This document shows, piece by piece, positions 1 to 6,070 of a stretch of DNA of 8,727 nt (position 1 is the first letter of the stretch; every line of letters begins with the position of its first letter). The DNA comes from DATLFI01 sp035524895 (GTDB lineage Bacteria; Acidobacteriota; Thermoanaerobaculia; Multivoradales; Multivoraceae), in NCBI GenBank assembly GCA_035524895.1, contig DATLFI010000305.1, positions 1 to 8,727 of the forward strand. The letters are read 5' to 3'. Made by a program: the position numbers and the translations under genes. The notes below the pieces were generated by a model. The model had not been told where the DNA came from, ran no database searches, and worked only from the letters and a program-made list of their open reading frames with translations.

Positions 1-1
1 C

Positions 2-556
2 ATCATGCTCAACGTCCGCATCGCGAGCCCTCCGCCGCGCATGCCCGACGTGCCGCCGGGGAAGATGTCGTCGTTCACTTTCGGCCTCGAGCCGGGCGAC
101 AAGGTGACGATCTCGGGGCCTTACGGCGAGTTCTTCGCCAAGGACACCGAGGCCGAGATGTGCTTCATCGGTGGCGGCGCTGGCATGGCGCCGATGCGCT
201 CGCACATCTTCGACCTCTTCCACCGCGTGAAGACCAAGCGCAAGGTGACGTTCTGGTACGGCGCTCGCAGCATACGGGAGTCGTTCTACAACGATGACTT
301 CGAACGGATCGCGGCTGCCAATTCGAACTTCTCCTGGCACCTGGCGCTCTCCGAGCCGCTGCCGGAGGACAACTGGAAAGGTCACAAGGGATTCATCCAC
401 CAGGTCCTCTACGAGCAGTACCTCAAGAGCCACCCGGCTCCCGAGGACCTCGAGTACTACATCTGCGGTCCCCCGCTGATGCTGCAGGCTTGCATGAAGA
501 TGCTCGACGACCTGGGTGTCGAGCCGGAGAACATCCTGTTCGACGACTTCGGCTGA
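2..556 (+). CDS. nqrF: Na+-translocating NADH:quinone reductase subunit F, C-terminal part (5' end outside window)
   Basis: NqrF is the NADH-oxidising subunit of the Na+-pumping NQR complex; it passes electrons from NADH through FAD and a 2Fe-2S centre. Only the last 184 codons are here. The frame is open to the window edge, so the ATG at 5 is internal. The visible part is the ferredoxin-reductase-like FAD/NADH module: an IMLNVRIASPPP segment at the edge, the FAD-domain stretch GDKVTISGPYGEF, the nucleotide-binding glycine motif GGGAGMAPMRSHI (about 173-211), FWYGARS with a nearby acidic DDF, the YYICGPPLML motif near the C-terminus, and the family-typical ending DDFG. The N-terminal membrane helix and Fe-S domain lie outside the window. 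The next genes, apbE and nqrM, are the standard NQR accessory genes, which supports NqrF over other ferredoxin-reductase relatives. I see no frameshift or lost motif in the visible part. Confidence 0.96.
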   Translation: MMLNVRIASPPPRMPDVPPGKMSSFTFGLEPGDKVTISGPYGEFFAKDTEAEMCFIGGGAGMAPMRSHIFDLFHRVKTKRKVTFWYGARSIRESFYNDDFERIAAANSNFSWHLALSEPLPEDNWKGHKGFIHQVLYEQYLKSHPAPEDLEYYICGPPLMLQACMKMLDDLGVEPENILFDDFG

Positions 557-588
557 TTCTGGATTCCAGCGCGTTGTCCCAGAGGGCC

Positions 589-1644
589 TTGTCCCGAGGT
601 CGGTCGCAGCAGCTCTCGTCGTCGAGCCACGGGCTGCTAGGTGTCGGCCTGGCGTCGCTGGCATTCCTGGCCTGCACGCCGTCCGGTCCGGACGTGCTCG
701 CGCTCCAGGGCGAGACCATGGGCTCCACCTGGAGCGTCAAGGTCGTGCTCGAAGAGTCGGACGACCACGAGTTGCAGCGAGCAGCCGTGGAGGCGGCGAT
801 CCTGAGCCAGCTCGACCTCGTCGACCGCACCATGTCGACGTACCGTGACGACTCGGACATCTCGCGCCTCAACGACGCTCTCGGCGGCGTCCCGGTTCCG
901 GTACCGCCGGCGCTCCTCGAGGTCCTGCTGTTGTCTCAGCGCGTCAGCGAGGGGACCGATGGCGCCTTCGACGTCACCGTGGGTCCGCTCGTCGAGGCTT
1001 GGGGTTTTGGGCCGACGAGCGGCGCCCCTCTGCCGCCCTCCGACGACGTGCTCGAGGAGCTGCGGCCTCGAATCGGCTACCACCTCGTGCGTATCGACCC
1101 AGCGACCGCGACCGTGATCAAGGCCCGCACCGATGTCGCCATCGACCTCAACGCCGTCGCCCCCGGCTACGCCGTCGACCGCATCGCGGCCGAGCTCGAG
1201 CGGCTAGGCCTGGGGCGCCATCTGATCGATGTGGGCGGCGAGATCCGCGGTGCCGGCCTCAACGCCGACGGCGTACCCTGGCGCATCGCCATCGAAAGAC
1301 CTCAGACCAGCCGTGCGGCTCACCGAGTCGTCCCGCTGCGCGATGCCTCGCTCGCAACCTCGGGGGACTACCGCAACTTCTACGTCCACGAGGGACGTCG
1401 CTTCTCGCACGAGATCGACCCGCGCACGCTCCGTCCGGTCACTCACGGTCTCGCCTCGGTGACCGTCGTGCATCCGAGCGCGGCAGAGGCGGACGCGCTG
1501 GCGACCGCGCTGATCGTGCTCGGTCCGGACGCCGCGTTGGAGCTCGCGGAGCGTCGGAATCTGCCGGTGCTGCTACTGGTTCTCCTGGACGACGGCGGCA
1601 TCGAAGAGCGCCAGAGCCGCGCCATGCGCGCGCTCCTCGGGTAG
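589..1644 (+). CDS. apbE: FAD:protein FMN transferase, ApbE family lipoprotein
   Basis: ApbE transfers FMN from FAD to a threonine of target proteins; beside NQR genes the targets are NqrB and NqrC. Numbered from TTG 589 (351 residues, usual family length), the motifs run in order: GETMGSTWSV (41-50), TMSTYRDDSDISRLN (81-95), FDVTVGPLVEAWGFGP (127-142), DLNAVAPGYAVD (186-197), IDVGGEIRG (213-221), SLATSGDYRNFY (254-265), HEIDPRTLRPV (274-284) and the Mg2+-binding ADALATAL (301-308). The N-terminus looks like a lipoprotein signal: two Arg, a hydrophobic run GLLGVGLASLAFLA, then Cys29. The lipobox is imperfect, with Phe at -3. The start is uncertain. The only ATG (490) lies inside nqrF and would add 33 residues of poor signal-peptide character; TTG 574 and TTG 589 both give a good one, and 589 has a GAGG just upstream, though close. 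The function is secure; the start is not. Confidence 0.93.
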   Translation: MSRGRSQQLSSSSHGLLGVGLASLAFLACTPSGPDVLALQGETMGSTWSVKVVLEESDDHELQRAAVEAAILSQLDLVDRTMSTYRDDSDISRLNDALGGVPVPVPPALLEVLLLSQRVSEGTDGAFDVTVGPLVEAWGFGPTSGAPLPPSDDVLEELRPRIGYHLVRIDPATATVIKARTDVAIDLNAVAPGYAVDRIAAELERLGLGRHLIDVGGEIRGAGLNADGVPWRIAIERPQTSRAAHRVVPLRDASLATSGDYRNFYVHEGRRFSHEIDPRTLRPVTHGLASVTVVHPSAAEADALATALIVLGPDAALELAERRNLPVLLLVLLDDGGIEERQSRAMRALLG

Positions 1645-1844
1645 CGGCAGGCCTCCGTCCCCCGGCCGCGCGGCGCCGTGCAGGAGCTCGCCAAGCATGA
1701 CGCAAGTGTCACGGAGACGCGGCCTCGAGGAACCTTGTTCGTTCCCCTCAGCACCGAGGAACTGTCGTAGCCTCCGCACCGAGCCGCTCGCACCGCCTCT
1801 TACTACGTGAGGCCCGCTTGGCGGTCACGCGTCGGAACGGAACC
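1645..1844. other. Gap between apbE and nqrM with GC palindromes and one weak hairpin
   Basis: About 200 bases without a supported gene. Just after the apbE stop are two overlapping perfect GC palindromes, GCCGCGCGGC (1665-1674) and CGGCGCCG (1671-1678). They could fold in RNA but have no T run after them. Further on, GGAAC (1729-1733) and GTTCC (1741-1745) can pair around a 7-base loop. I find no convincing -35/-10 pair. The gap may separate nqrM from the upstream NQR transcript, or simply be an untranslated spacer. Confidence 0.3.
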
Positions 1845-2027
1845 ATGGGCTTGATCCTCCTAGTCATCGTCGCCATCGGCCTGGTCATGCTCGCGATGTC
1901 GGTGGGCGTCCTGCTGAGCGGCCGCTGCCTGCGCGGGTCCTGCGGCGGCCCCGCCGTGCTCGGCGCCGACGGCGACCCGCTGACCTGCGCCGCCTGTCCG
2001 AACCGCAAGCCCGCGGCGAGTGGCTGA
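1845..2027 (+). CDS. nqrM: Na+-NQR maturation protein NqrM (DUF539 type)
   Basis: NqrM is a small membrane protein needed to assemble active Na+-NQR, thought to help deliver iron to the centre between NqrD and NqrE. From ATG 1845 the product is 60 residues. One membrane helix (about residues 2-24, GLILLVIVAIGLVMLAMSVG and on) is followed by the family signature: RG-SCGG (Cys33), then a short spacer and C-x-x-C (Cys48, Cys51) followed by PNRK. A further Cys28 precedes the SCGG motif. Length, single N-terminal helix and Cys pattern all fit NqrM, and the position behind nqrF-apbE is the usual one. The start is a choice: ATG 1845 has GGAACGGA ahead of it and matches the family, whose members begin at the helix. 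TTG 1818 has a GAGG at good spacing and would add nine residues (MAVTRRNGT). Confidence 0.9.
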   Translation: MGLILLVIVAIGLVMLAMSVGVLLSGRCLRGSCGGPAVLGADGDPLTCAACPNRKPAASG

Positions 2028-2068
2028 CAGAGGCCTCCACCCTCTCGCCTCTCGCCCCGATCGTCACC

Positions 2069-4513
2069 ATGTCCCGCGAGCGCGCCGCCGGTCGAAGTCG
2101 ACGCCAGCTACTCGTCCGGCACTCCTCCGGCAGTGCTCAGCCCTTCCTGCGCGGCATGGTCACCCACGACCTCGTCCAGCGGGGGGTCCCATTCGACGCC
2201 GCCTACGCCATCGCCCGGGCTCTACGCGACGAGCTTGCCGAGCGAGGCGAGGTGTCCACCGCCGAGCTGAAGGGCCGGATCGGCGAGCGACTGGCGCGCG
2301 ACTTCTCGCACCTCCCAGCGGCCGGCGCAGCAACGACCGGGGCGCCACGCCTCGAGGTCACCTACGGCGGTCAGTCACAGCCCTTCTCTCGCGGCCTCCT
2401 GGCGCAGAGCCTCCATGCCGCCGGCCTGCAGCACGACCGGGCCTACCGACTGGCGCTGGACATCCAGCAGGAGCTCCTGGAGGGCGGGGCCAGGAGGCTC
2501 GAGAGCCAGGAGCTGGCGCGCCATGCCGGCGACCTGCTCGAGCGATGGGAAGGCGCCACGGTGGCTGGTCGGTATCGGCTGCTACGCCGCATCGGCGGGT
2601 TGGCGCGTCCCGTGGTCGTCTTCCTCGGCGGCGCAACCGGAACTGGAAAGTCGACGCTGGCGGTCGACCTCGCACCGTTGCTACGCATCTACCGGATCAA
2701 CTCGACCGACACGATCCGCGAGGTCGTGCGCCTCGGCGTGACGCCAGCCATGTTGCCCTCGCTGCACCGCTCGAGCTTCGAGCTCGACGAAGACATCGGC
2801 CTGCCTCTCGGCCAAGGCGAAGCCGAGACCCCTGACTGCCTCGTCCGGGCTTTCGAAGAGCAGGCCGTGCGCGTCTGTGTTGCCGTCCGCGCGGTGGTCG
2901 AGCGGGCGATCGCCGAGAACACGTCGATCCTGGTCGAGGGTGTACACCTGGCTCCCCCCTGGATCCCGTTCGCGGACCTGGAGGGTGCGGCGTACCAGGT
3001 CTCCATCCTGCTGCTCACGTCCGACGAGGAGGTGCACCGAAGCCACCTCCTCGCTCGTGCGCGCCGCTCGGGCAGACGGGCCGAGCGCTACCTCGAGCGC
3101 TTCGCAGCGATCCGGAATCTCCAGGAGCTGCTGCTGCAGCGGGCCGAAGAGCACGAAGTGCCGCTCCTGGACACCACCGATCGCGAGCGCACGGCGCAGA
3201 ACGCGGTGCGTCTGGTCACCGGTGTCCTGCAGCAGCGTCTGCCGGGTCTCGCCGCGCCGGATTCCACGCCGGTGCGGTTGCCTCCCTCCCTGCTGCTGGT
3301 GATCGACGGCATGGCGGACCGGCCGCTGGAGTCATTGGGCGGGCGTACTCCGCTCGAGGCTGCCTCGACCCCGACCCTCGACCGGCTCGCGCGCGAGGGT
3401 CGGGTCGGTATTGCCGACCCCATCGCACCAGGGGTGGTACCGGATACAGCCTCCGGCATGCTGGCGATCTTCGGCCAGCCGCCGCGAGCGATGAAGCGGG
3501 GCGCGATAGAGGCTTTGGGGGTAGAGCTCGTGCTGCCGCCGAGCTCCGTGGCGCTTCGCGGCAACTTCGCGACTCTCGACGAGAAAGGCTTCGTGCTCGA
3601 CCGGAGGGCCGGCCGAATCCGCGAGGGCGCGGAGGAGCTCGCCGCGGCGCTCGACCGCCTGACCCTTTCGCTCCATGACCCGCTGGCAGAAGGCATCGAG
3701 GCCCTGGTGCGACCGGGAACGGAGCACCGCCTCGCGATCGCCCTCGTGGGTCCCGGCCTGTCCCCGGCAATCGCCGGCAGCGATCCGGGCGACGCTGCGA
3801 TACCCGCCGCAGTGCTCACCCCCCGGCCGCTCTCCGCCGACGACCTCTCCGCCAGCCGTACGGCCGCCGTGCTCACCCTGTTCGAGCAGCAGGCTCGGCG
3901 GGTGCTGGCGGACCACCCGGTCAATGCGCGCCGCCGGCGTGCAGGGGCTCCGCCGGCCAATTGCGTGCTCACCCGTGCCCCTGGTCGGATCCACCGTCTC
4001 CTGCCGCCGGAACCCAGCGGGCGCACCCTCCGCATGGCCTGTGTCAGCGGAGACTGCACCGTGCTAGGCATAGCACGAGCGGTCGGCGGCAGGGCGCTCC
4101 TTGCCGAGCAGTGGACGGCGAACCTCGACACGGATCTGGCGGCAAAGTTCGAGGCCGCTGGCGAAGCGCTGGCCACGCACGACCTCGTGGTACTCCACGT
4201 CAAAGGGGCCGATGTCGCGGCGCACGATCGCCGACCCGACCTCAAAGTTGCCTTCCTCGAGGCCTTGGACCGTGAGCTGGGACACTTTCTCGCGCGCGCG
4301 AAACCGACCCGACTCGCCGTAGCGAGCGACCACACCACCTACTCGGATAGCGGCCAGCACGGTGCCGATCCGGTGCCCGTGCTGCTGTGGGGCGAAGGAA
4401 TCGAGCCCGACGCGATCGATCGCTTCGACGAGCGAACCGCCTCCGGCGGCTCGCTGAAGCGATTCGCCCTCCAGAGCTTCATCGATCGTCTGTACGAAAC
4501 AGGCGACGCTTGA
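2069..4513 (+). CDS. Fusion of 2-phosphoglycerate kinase and archaeal-type cofactor-independent phosphoglycerate mutase
   Basis: An 814-residue cytosolic protein with no signal or membrane segment. Residues about 15-160 hold two ATP-cone-like repeats, each starting around QPF-x-RG (24-29 and 104-109). Residues about 180-392 form a P-loop kinase like 2-phosphoglycerate kinase: Walker A GATGTGKS (188-195), STDTIREVV (212-220), VEGVHLAPPWI (289-299), ERYLERFAAIRNLQ (339-352). That family turns 2-PG plus ATP into 2,3-bisphosphoglycerate. Residues about 405-814 form a full-length ApgM-type mutase (alkaline phosphatase superfamily): VIDGMADRP with metal ligand Asp413, PDTASGM (458-464), GNFATLDE (498-505), DRRAGRIR (511-518), NARRRRAGAPPAN (619-631), KGADVAAHD (712-720), SDH (753-755) and QHGADPVP (763-770). 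The position usually held by Ser is Thr460. The gene starts 41 bases after nqrM, with no clear Shine-Dalgarno before ATG 2069. Domain calls are firm; the joint reaction is inference. Confidence 0.88.
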   Translation: MSRERAAGRSRRQLLVRHSSGSAQPFLRGMVTHDLVQRGVPFDAAYAIARALRDELAERGEVSTAELKGRIGERLARDFSHLPAAGAATTGAPRLEVTYGGQSQPFSRGLLAQSLHAAGLQHDRAYRLALDIQQELLEGGARRLESQELARHAGDLLERWEGATVAGRYRLLRRIGGLARPVVVFLGGATGTGKSTLAVDLAPLLRIYRINSTDTIREVVRLGVTPAMLPSLHRSSFELDEDIGLPLGQGEAETPDCLVRAFEEQAVRVCVAVRAVVERAIAENTSILVEGVHLAPPWIPFADLEGAAYQVSILLLTSDEEVHRSHLLARARRSGRRAERYLERFAAIRNLQELLLQRAEEHEVPLLDTTDRERTAQNAVRLVTGVLQQRLPGLAAPDSTPVRLPPSLLLVIDGMADRPLESLGGRTPLEAASTPTLDRLAREGRVGIADPIAPGVVPDTASGMLAIFGQPPRAMKRGAIEALGVELVLPPSSVALRGNFATLDEKGFVLDRRAGRIREGAEELAAALDRLTLSLHDPLAEGIEALVRPGTEHRLAIALVGPGLSPAIAGSDPGDAAIPAAVLTPRPLSADDLSASRTAAVLTLFEQQARRVLADHPVNARRRRAGAPPANCVLTRAPGRIHRLLPPEPSGRTLRMACVSGDCTVLGIARAVGGRALLAEQWTANLDTDLAAKFEAAGEALATHDLVVLHVKGADVAAHDRRPDLKVAFLEALDRELGHFLARAKPTRLAVASDHTTYSDSGQHGADPVPVLLWGEGIEPDAIDRFDERTASGGSLKRFALQSFIDRLYETGDA
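2111..2548 (+). repeat. Tandem ATP-cone-like repeat pair within the kinase/mutase fusion
   Basis: Two similar protein repeats lie at the N-terminus of the fusion, about residues 16-79 and 96-160. Aligned core features are V-x-(Y/H), then (A/S)-QPF-x-RG, a helix ending in (Q/A)-x-G, then a second helix with the shared AY-x-(I/L)-A core and (D/Q)-EL, and a third helix with E-L. Related archaeal 2-phosphoglycerate kinases carry an N-terminal ATP-cone-like region, so the domain is expected. Whether two copies are the family norm I cannot tell from this sequence. The likely role is nucleotide-dependent regulation, by analogy. Confidence 0.6.
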
Positions 4514-4595
4514 GCGCTGATCCTGAAGCGAGCCGGTGCCCGGTCCGTTGTGCTCCTGACCTACGCCGCCGAGGGTCCCGGGTTGCCCGCTCCCG

Positions 4596-5906
4596 CTATG
4601 TCGCCTGCACGATGCCCCGACACTCTCCGAAGCCGATCGAGCGGAAGCCTTCGCGCTCACAATGCCCGCGCAAGATGACCTCATCGCCATCCTCGAGCAT
4701 CCTTCGTGTCTCGCCGCTCGGCAGCGAGAGCGGCTCCTCGCCGCGGCGGGTGATCTCGAGCAGGCAGCCGAGGGATCCTGTCTCTGGGCCGGAGACGGTG
4801 CCGCTCGCCATCAGGTCACCGGCGCGAAGTGGGCAACCATTGCTGGCGTGGTGCGCCACCATCTGGCCGATAGTCCAGTACATGTCGCGAAAGCTCGACG
4901 CGCCGAGCCTGTGCGGTGGCAACCCGACGGCTCGCATCCCCTCTGTCCGCAGGAGCGCCTCGACCCGGATATCGATCGCGGACGGCGAATCGGGCTCCTG
5001 GCGTAGGTAGGGCAGCGGCTCGGGATCTCCCGTCGATCGCTCCGGCGCGGGGACGCGGAAGGGCTGGAGCGCATCCAGCGTCACGATCCAGGGCGAGATC
5101 GAGGTGGCAAAGCTCTTGCCGAGGAAGGGCCCCAGGGGCTGATACTCCCACGCCTGAATGTCACGAGCCGACCAGTCGTTCACCAGGCACAATCCGAAGA
5201 CGCGGTCCTCCGCGCGCGAGATCGGCACACTCTCGCCGAGCACGTTCGGTGTGCCCCCGACGAAGAACCCGACCTCGAGCTCGTAGTCCAGCGAGCGAGT
5301 GGGACCGTACTCGGGAGGCACACCGCTCGCCTGCGCGCGTTGGCCGCAAGGACGCCGGACCGGTGTGCCCGAGATCACCACCGACGACGAACGCCCGTGA
5401 TAGCCGATGGGCACCCAACGGTAGTTCGGGAGCAACGGCTGATCGGGACGAAACAGCCGGCCGATGTTCGTGGCGTGGTGGATCGACGCATAGAAATCCG
5501 TGTAGTCGCCGACCCGCGCGGGCAGCAAGAGCTCGACCTCGGAGCGCGGTACCAAGCACGGTCGCACCAGGTCGGCAACTCGCGGTTCGGAGAGCAGAGC
5601 GCTGAGGCGGCGGCGCAGGGCCCACCACTGCTCCGCGTCGAGCGCCATGATCTGGAACATGGTGTCCGCCACGCAAGCATGCTGCACGGCGGCGCGCAGG
5701 TCCTTGACCAGGTGATGGTGTCGAGCTCGCGCCAGGTCCAGCACGCAGTCGCCGATCCCGACACCTATGCGTGCTCGCTCCGAACCGCCGTGGCGAAACC
5801 GACAGAATGGGAGGTTCTGGACCGGGAACTCAGTGTCGGTGTCGTCCGCTCCCGGCACCCAGGAGCGCAGCGCCGAATCGTGCGTCTCGTCGAGTCTTCT
5901 GCTCAT
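4596..5906 (-). CDS. fahA: Fumarylacetoacetase
   Basis: The last enzyme of tyrosine and homogentisate degradation; it hydrolyses fumarylacetoacetate to fumarate and acetoacetate in the cytosol. The 436-residue product has the family's usual length and two-domain layout. Residues 1-125 form the N-terminal domain (PFCRFRH, GDCVLDLA). The catalytic domain shows DYTDFYASIHHATNIG (Asp137 metal ligand and His144 general base, by analogy with mouse FAH), GYHGRSSS (168-175), DYELEVGFFVGG (207-218; Glu209 and Glu211), NDWSARDIQAWEYQPLGPF (243-261; Asp244), GKSFATS (263-269; Lys264 and Thr268) and ASGTVSGPE (367-375). All expected active-site residues are present. The start ATG at 5906 has a purine-rich AGAGGGG just before it. 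The gene is last in the minus-strand aromatic operon, 164 bases after the unknown gene, and converges with the kinase/mutase gene, 82 bases from its end. Confidence 0.96.
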   Translation of the reverse strand: MSRRLDETHDSALRSWVPGADDTDTEFPVQNLPFCRFRHGGSERARIGVGIGDCVLDLARARHHHLVKDLRAAVQHACVADTMFQIMALDAEQWWALRRRLSALLSEPRVADLVRPCLVPRSEVELLLPARVGDYTDFYASIHHATNIGRLFRPDQPLLPNYRWVPIGYHGRSSSVVISGTPVRRPCGQRAQASGVPPEYGPTRSLDYELEVGFFVGGTPNVLGESVPISRAEDRVFGLCLVNDWSARDIQAWEYQPLGPFLGKSFATSISPWIVTLDALQPFRVPAPERSTGDPEPLPYLRQEPDSPSAIDIRVEALLRTEGMRAVGLPPHRLGASSFRDMYWTIGQMVAHHASNGCPLRAGDLMASGTVSGPETGSLGCLLEITRRGEEPLSLPSGETRRMLEDGDEVILRGHCEREGFRSIGFGECRGIVQAT

Positions 5907-6070
5907 GCCCCTCTATCCAGCGGGGCTGCCGCGAAGGCAGCCGCTCCGTGCCTATACCGCCTCGCCCGCGACGAAAACACCGAGAACCAAAAAAGAAGCG
6001 CCAGGCACCCGCCAGTGTATCGCGCAGCGTGGTGATGCGGGCGGTGCGGCGCGGCCTACGCGAGGTGGCT
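5907..6070. other. Gap upstream of fahA
   Basis: These 164 bases separate the unknown gene from fahA, both on the minus strand, and break the otherwise tight operon. Read on the minus strand, the gap contains a pyrimidine-rich stretch with a T6 run (5989-5994), then a TATAGG box (about 5951-5956) roughly 45 bases before the fahA start, then a GC hairpin. TATAGG could be the -10 of a fahA promoter, but I see no good -35 at the right distance. The T6 run does not follow a strong stem, so it does not make a convincing terminator. Confidence 0.25.
5924..5942 (-). other. GC-rich hairpin in the fahA leader
   Basis: GGCTGCC and GGCAGCC form a perfect 7-bp stem with a 5-base loop. On the minus strand the stem ends 17 bases before the fahA start and just ahead of its purine-rich ribosome-binding region. 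No T run follows in either direction, so a rho-independent terminator is unlikely. An mRNA stability or processing element in the leader is possible. The role is inference. Confidence 0.4.

Noticed and set aside
1665..1678. GC palindromes after apbE as a rho-independent terminator
   Set aside because: Strong local self-complementarity but no loop of sensible size and no following T run; noted only in the gap description.
1735..1769. TTGTTC as a -35 box for an nqrM promoter
   Set aside because: No -10-like hexamer at 16-18 bases downstream; the nearest candidate (TCGTAG) is about 23 bases away.
2020..2835. 271-codon plus-strand frame overlapping the start of the fusion gene
   Set aside because: Arg/Pro-rich low-complexity translation, out of frame with the kinase domain.
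3088..4338. Open frame of 416 codons on the minus strand inside the kinase/mutase gene
   Set aside because: It is antisense to a well-matched ApgM domain, has Ser/Arg/Ala-rich composition and no recognisable motif; typical of high-GC antisense frames.
4514..4595. Possible bidirectional terminator in the convergent gap
   Set aside because: Only 4-base GC stems such as CGGG-TTG-CCCG are visible and there is no T run on either side; not enough to call a terminator.
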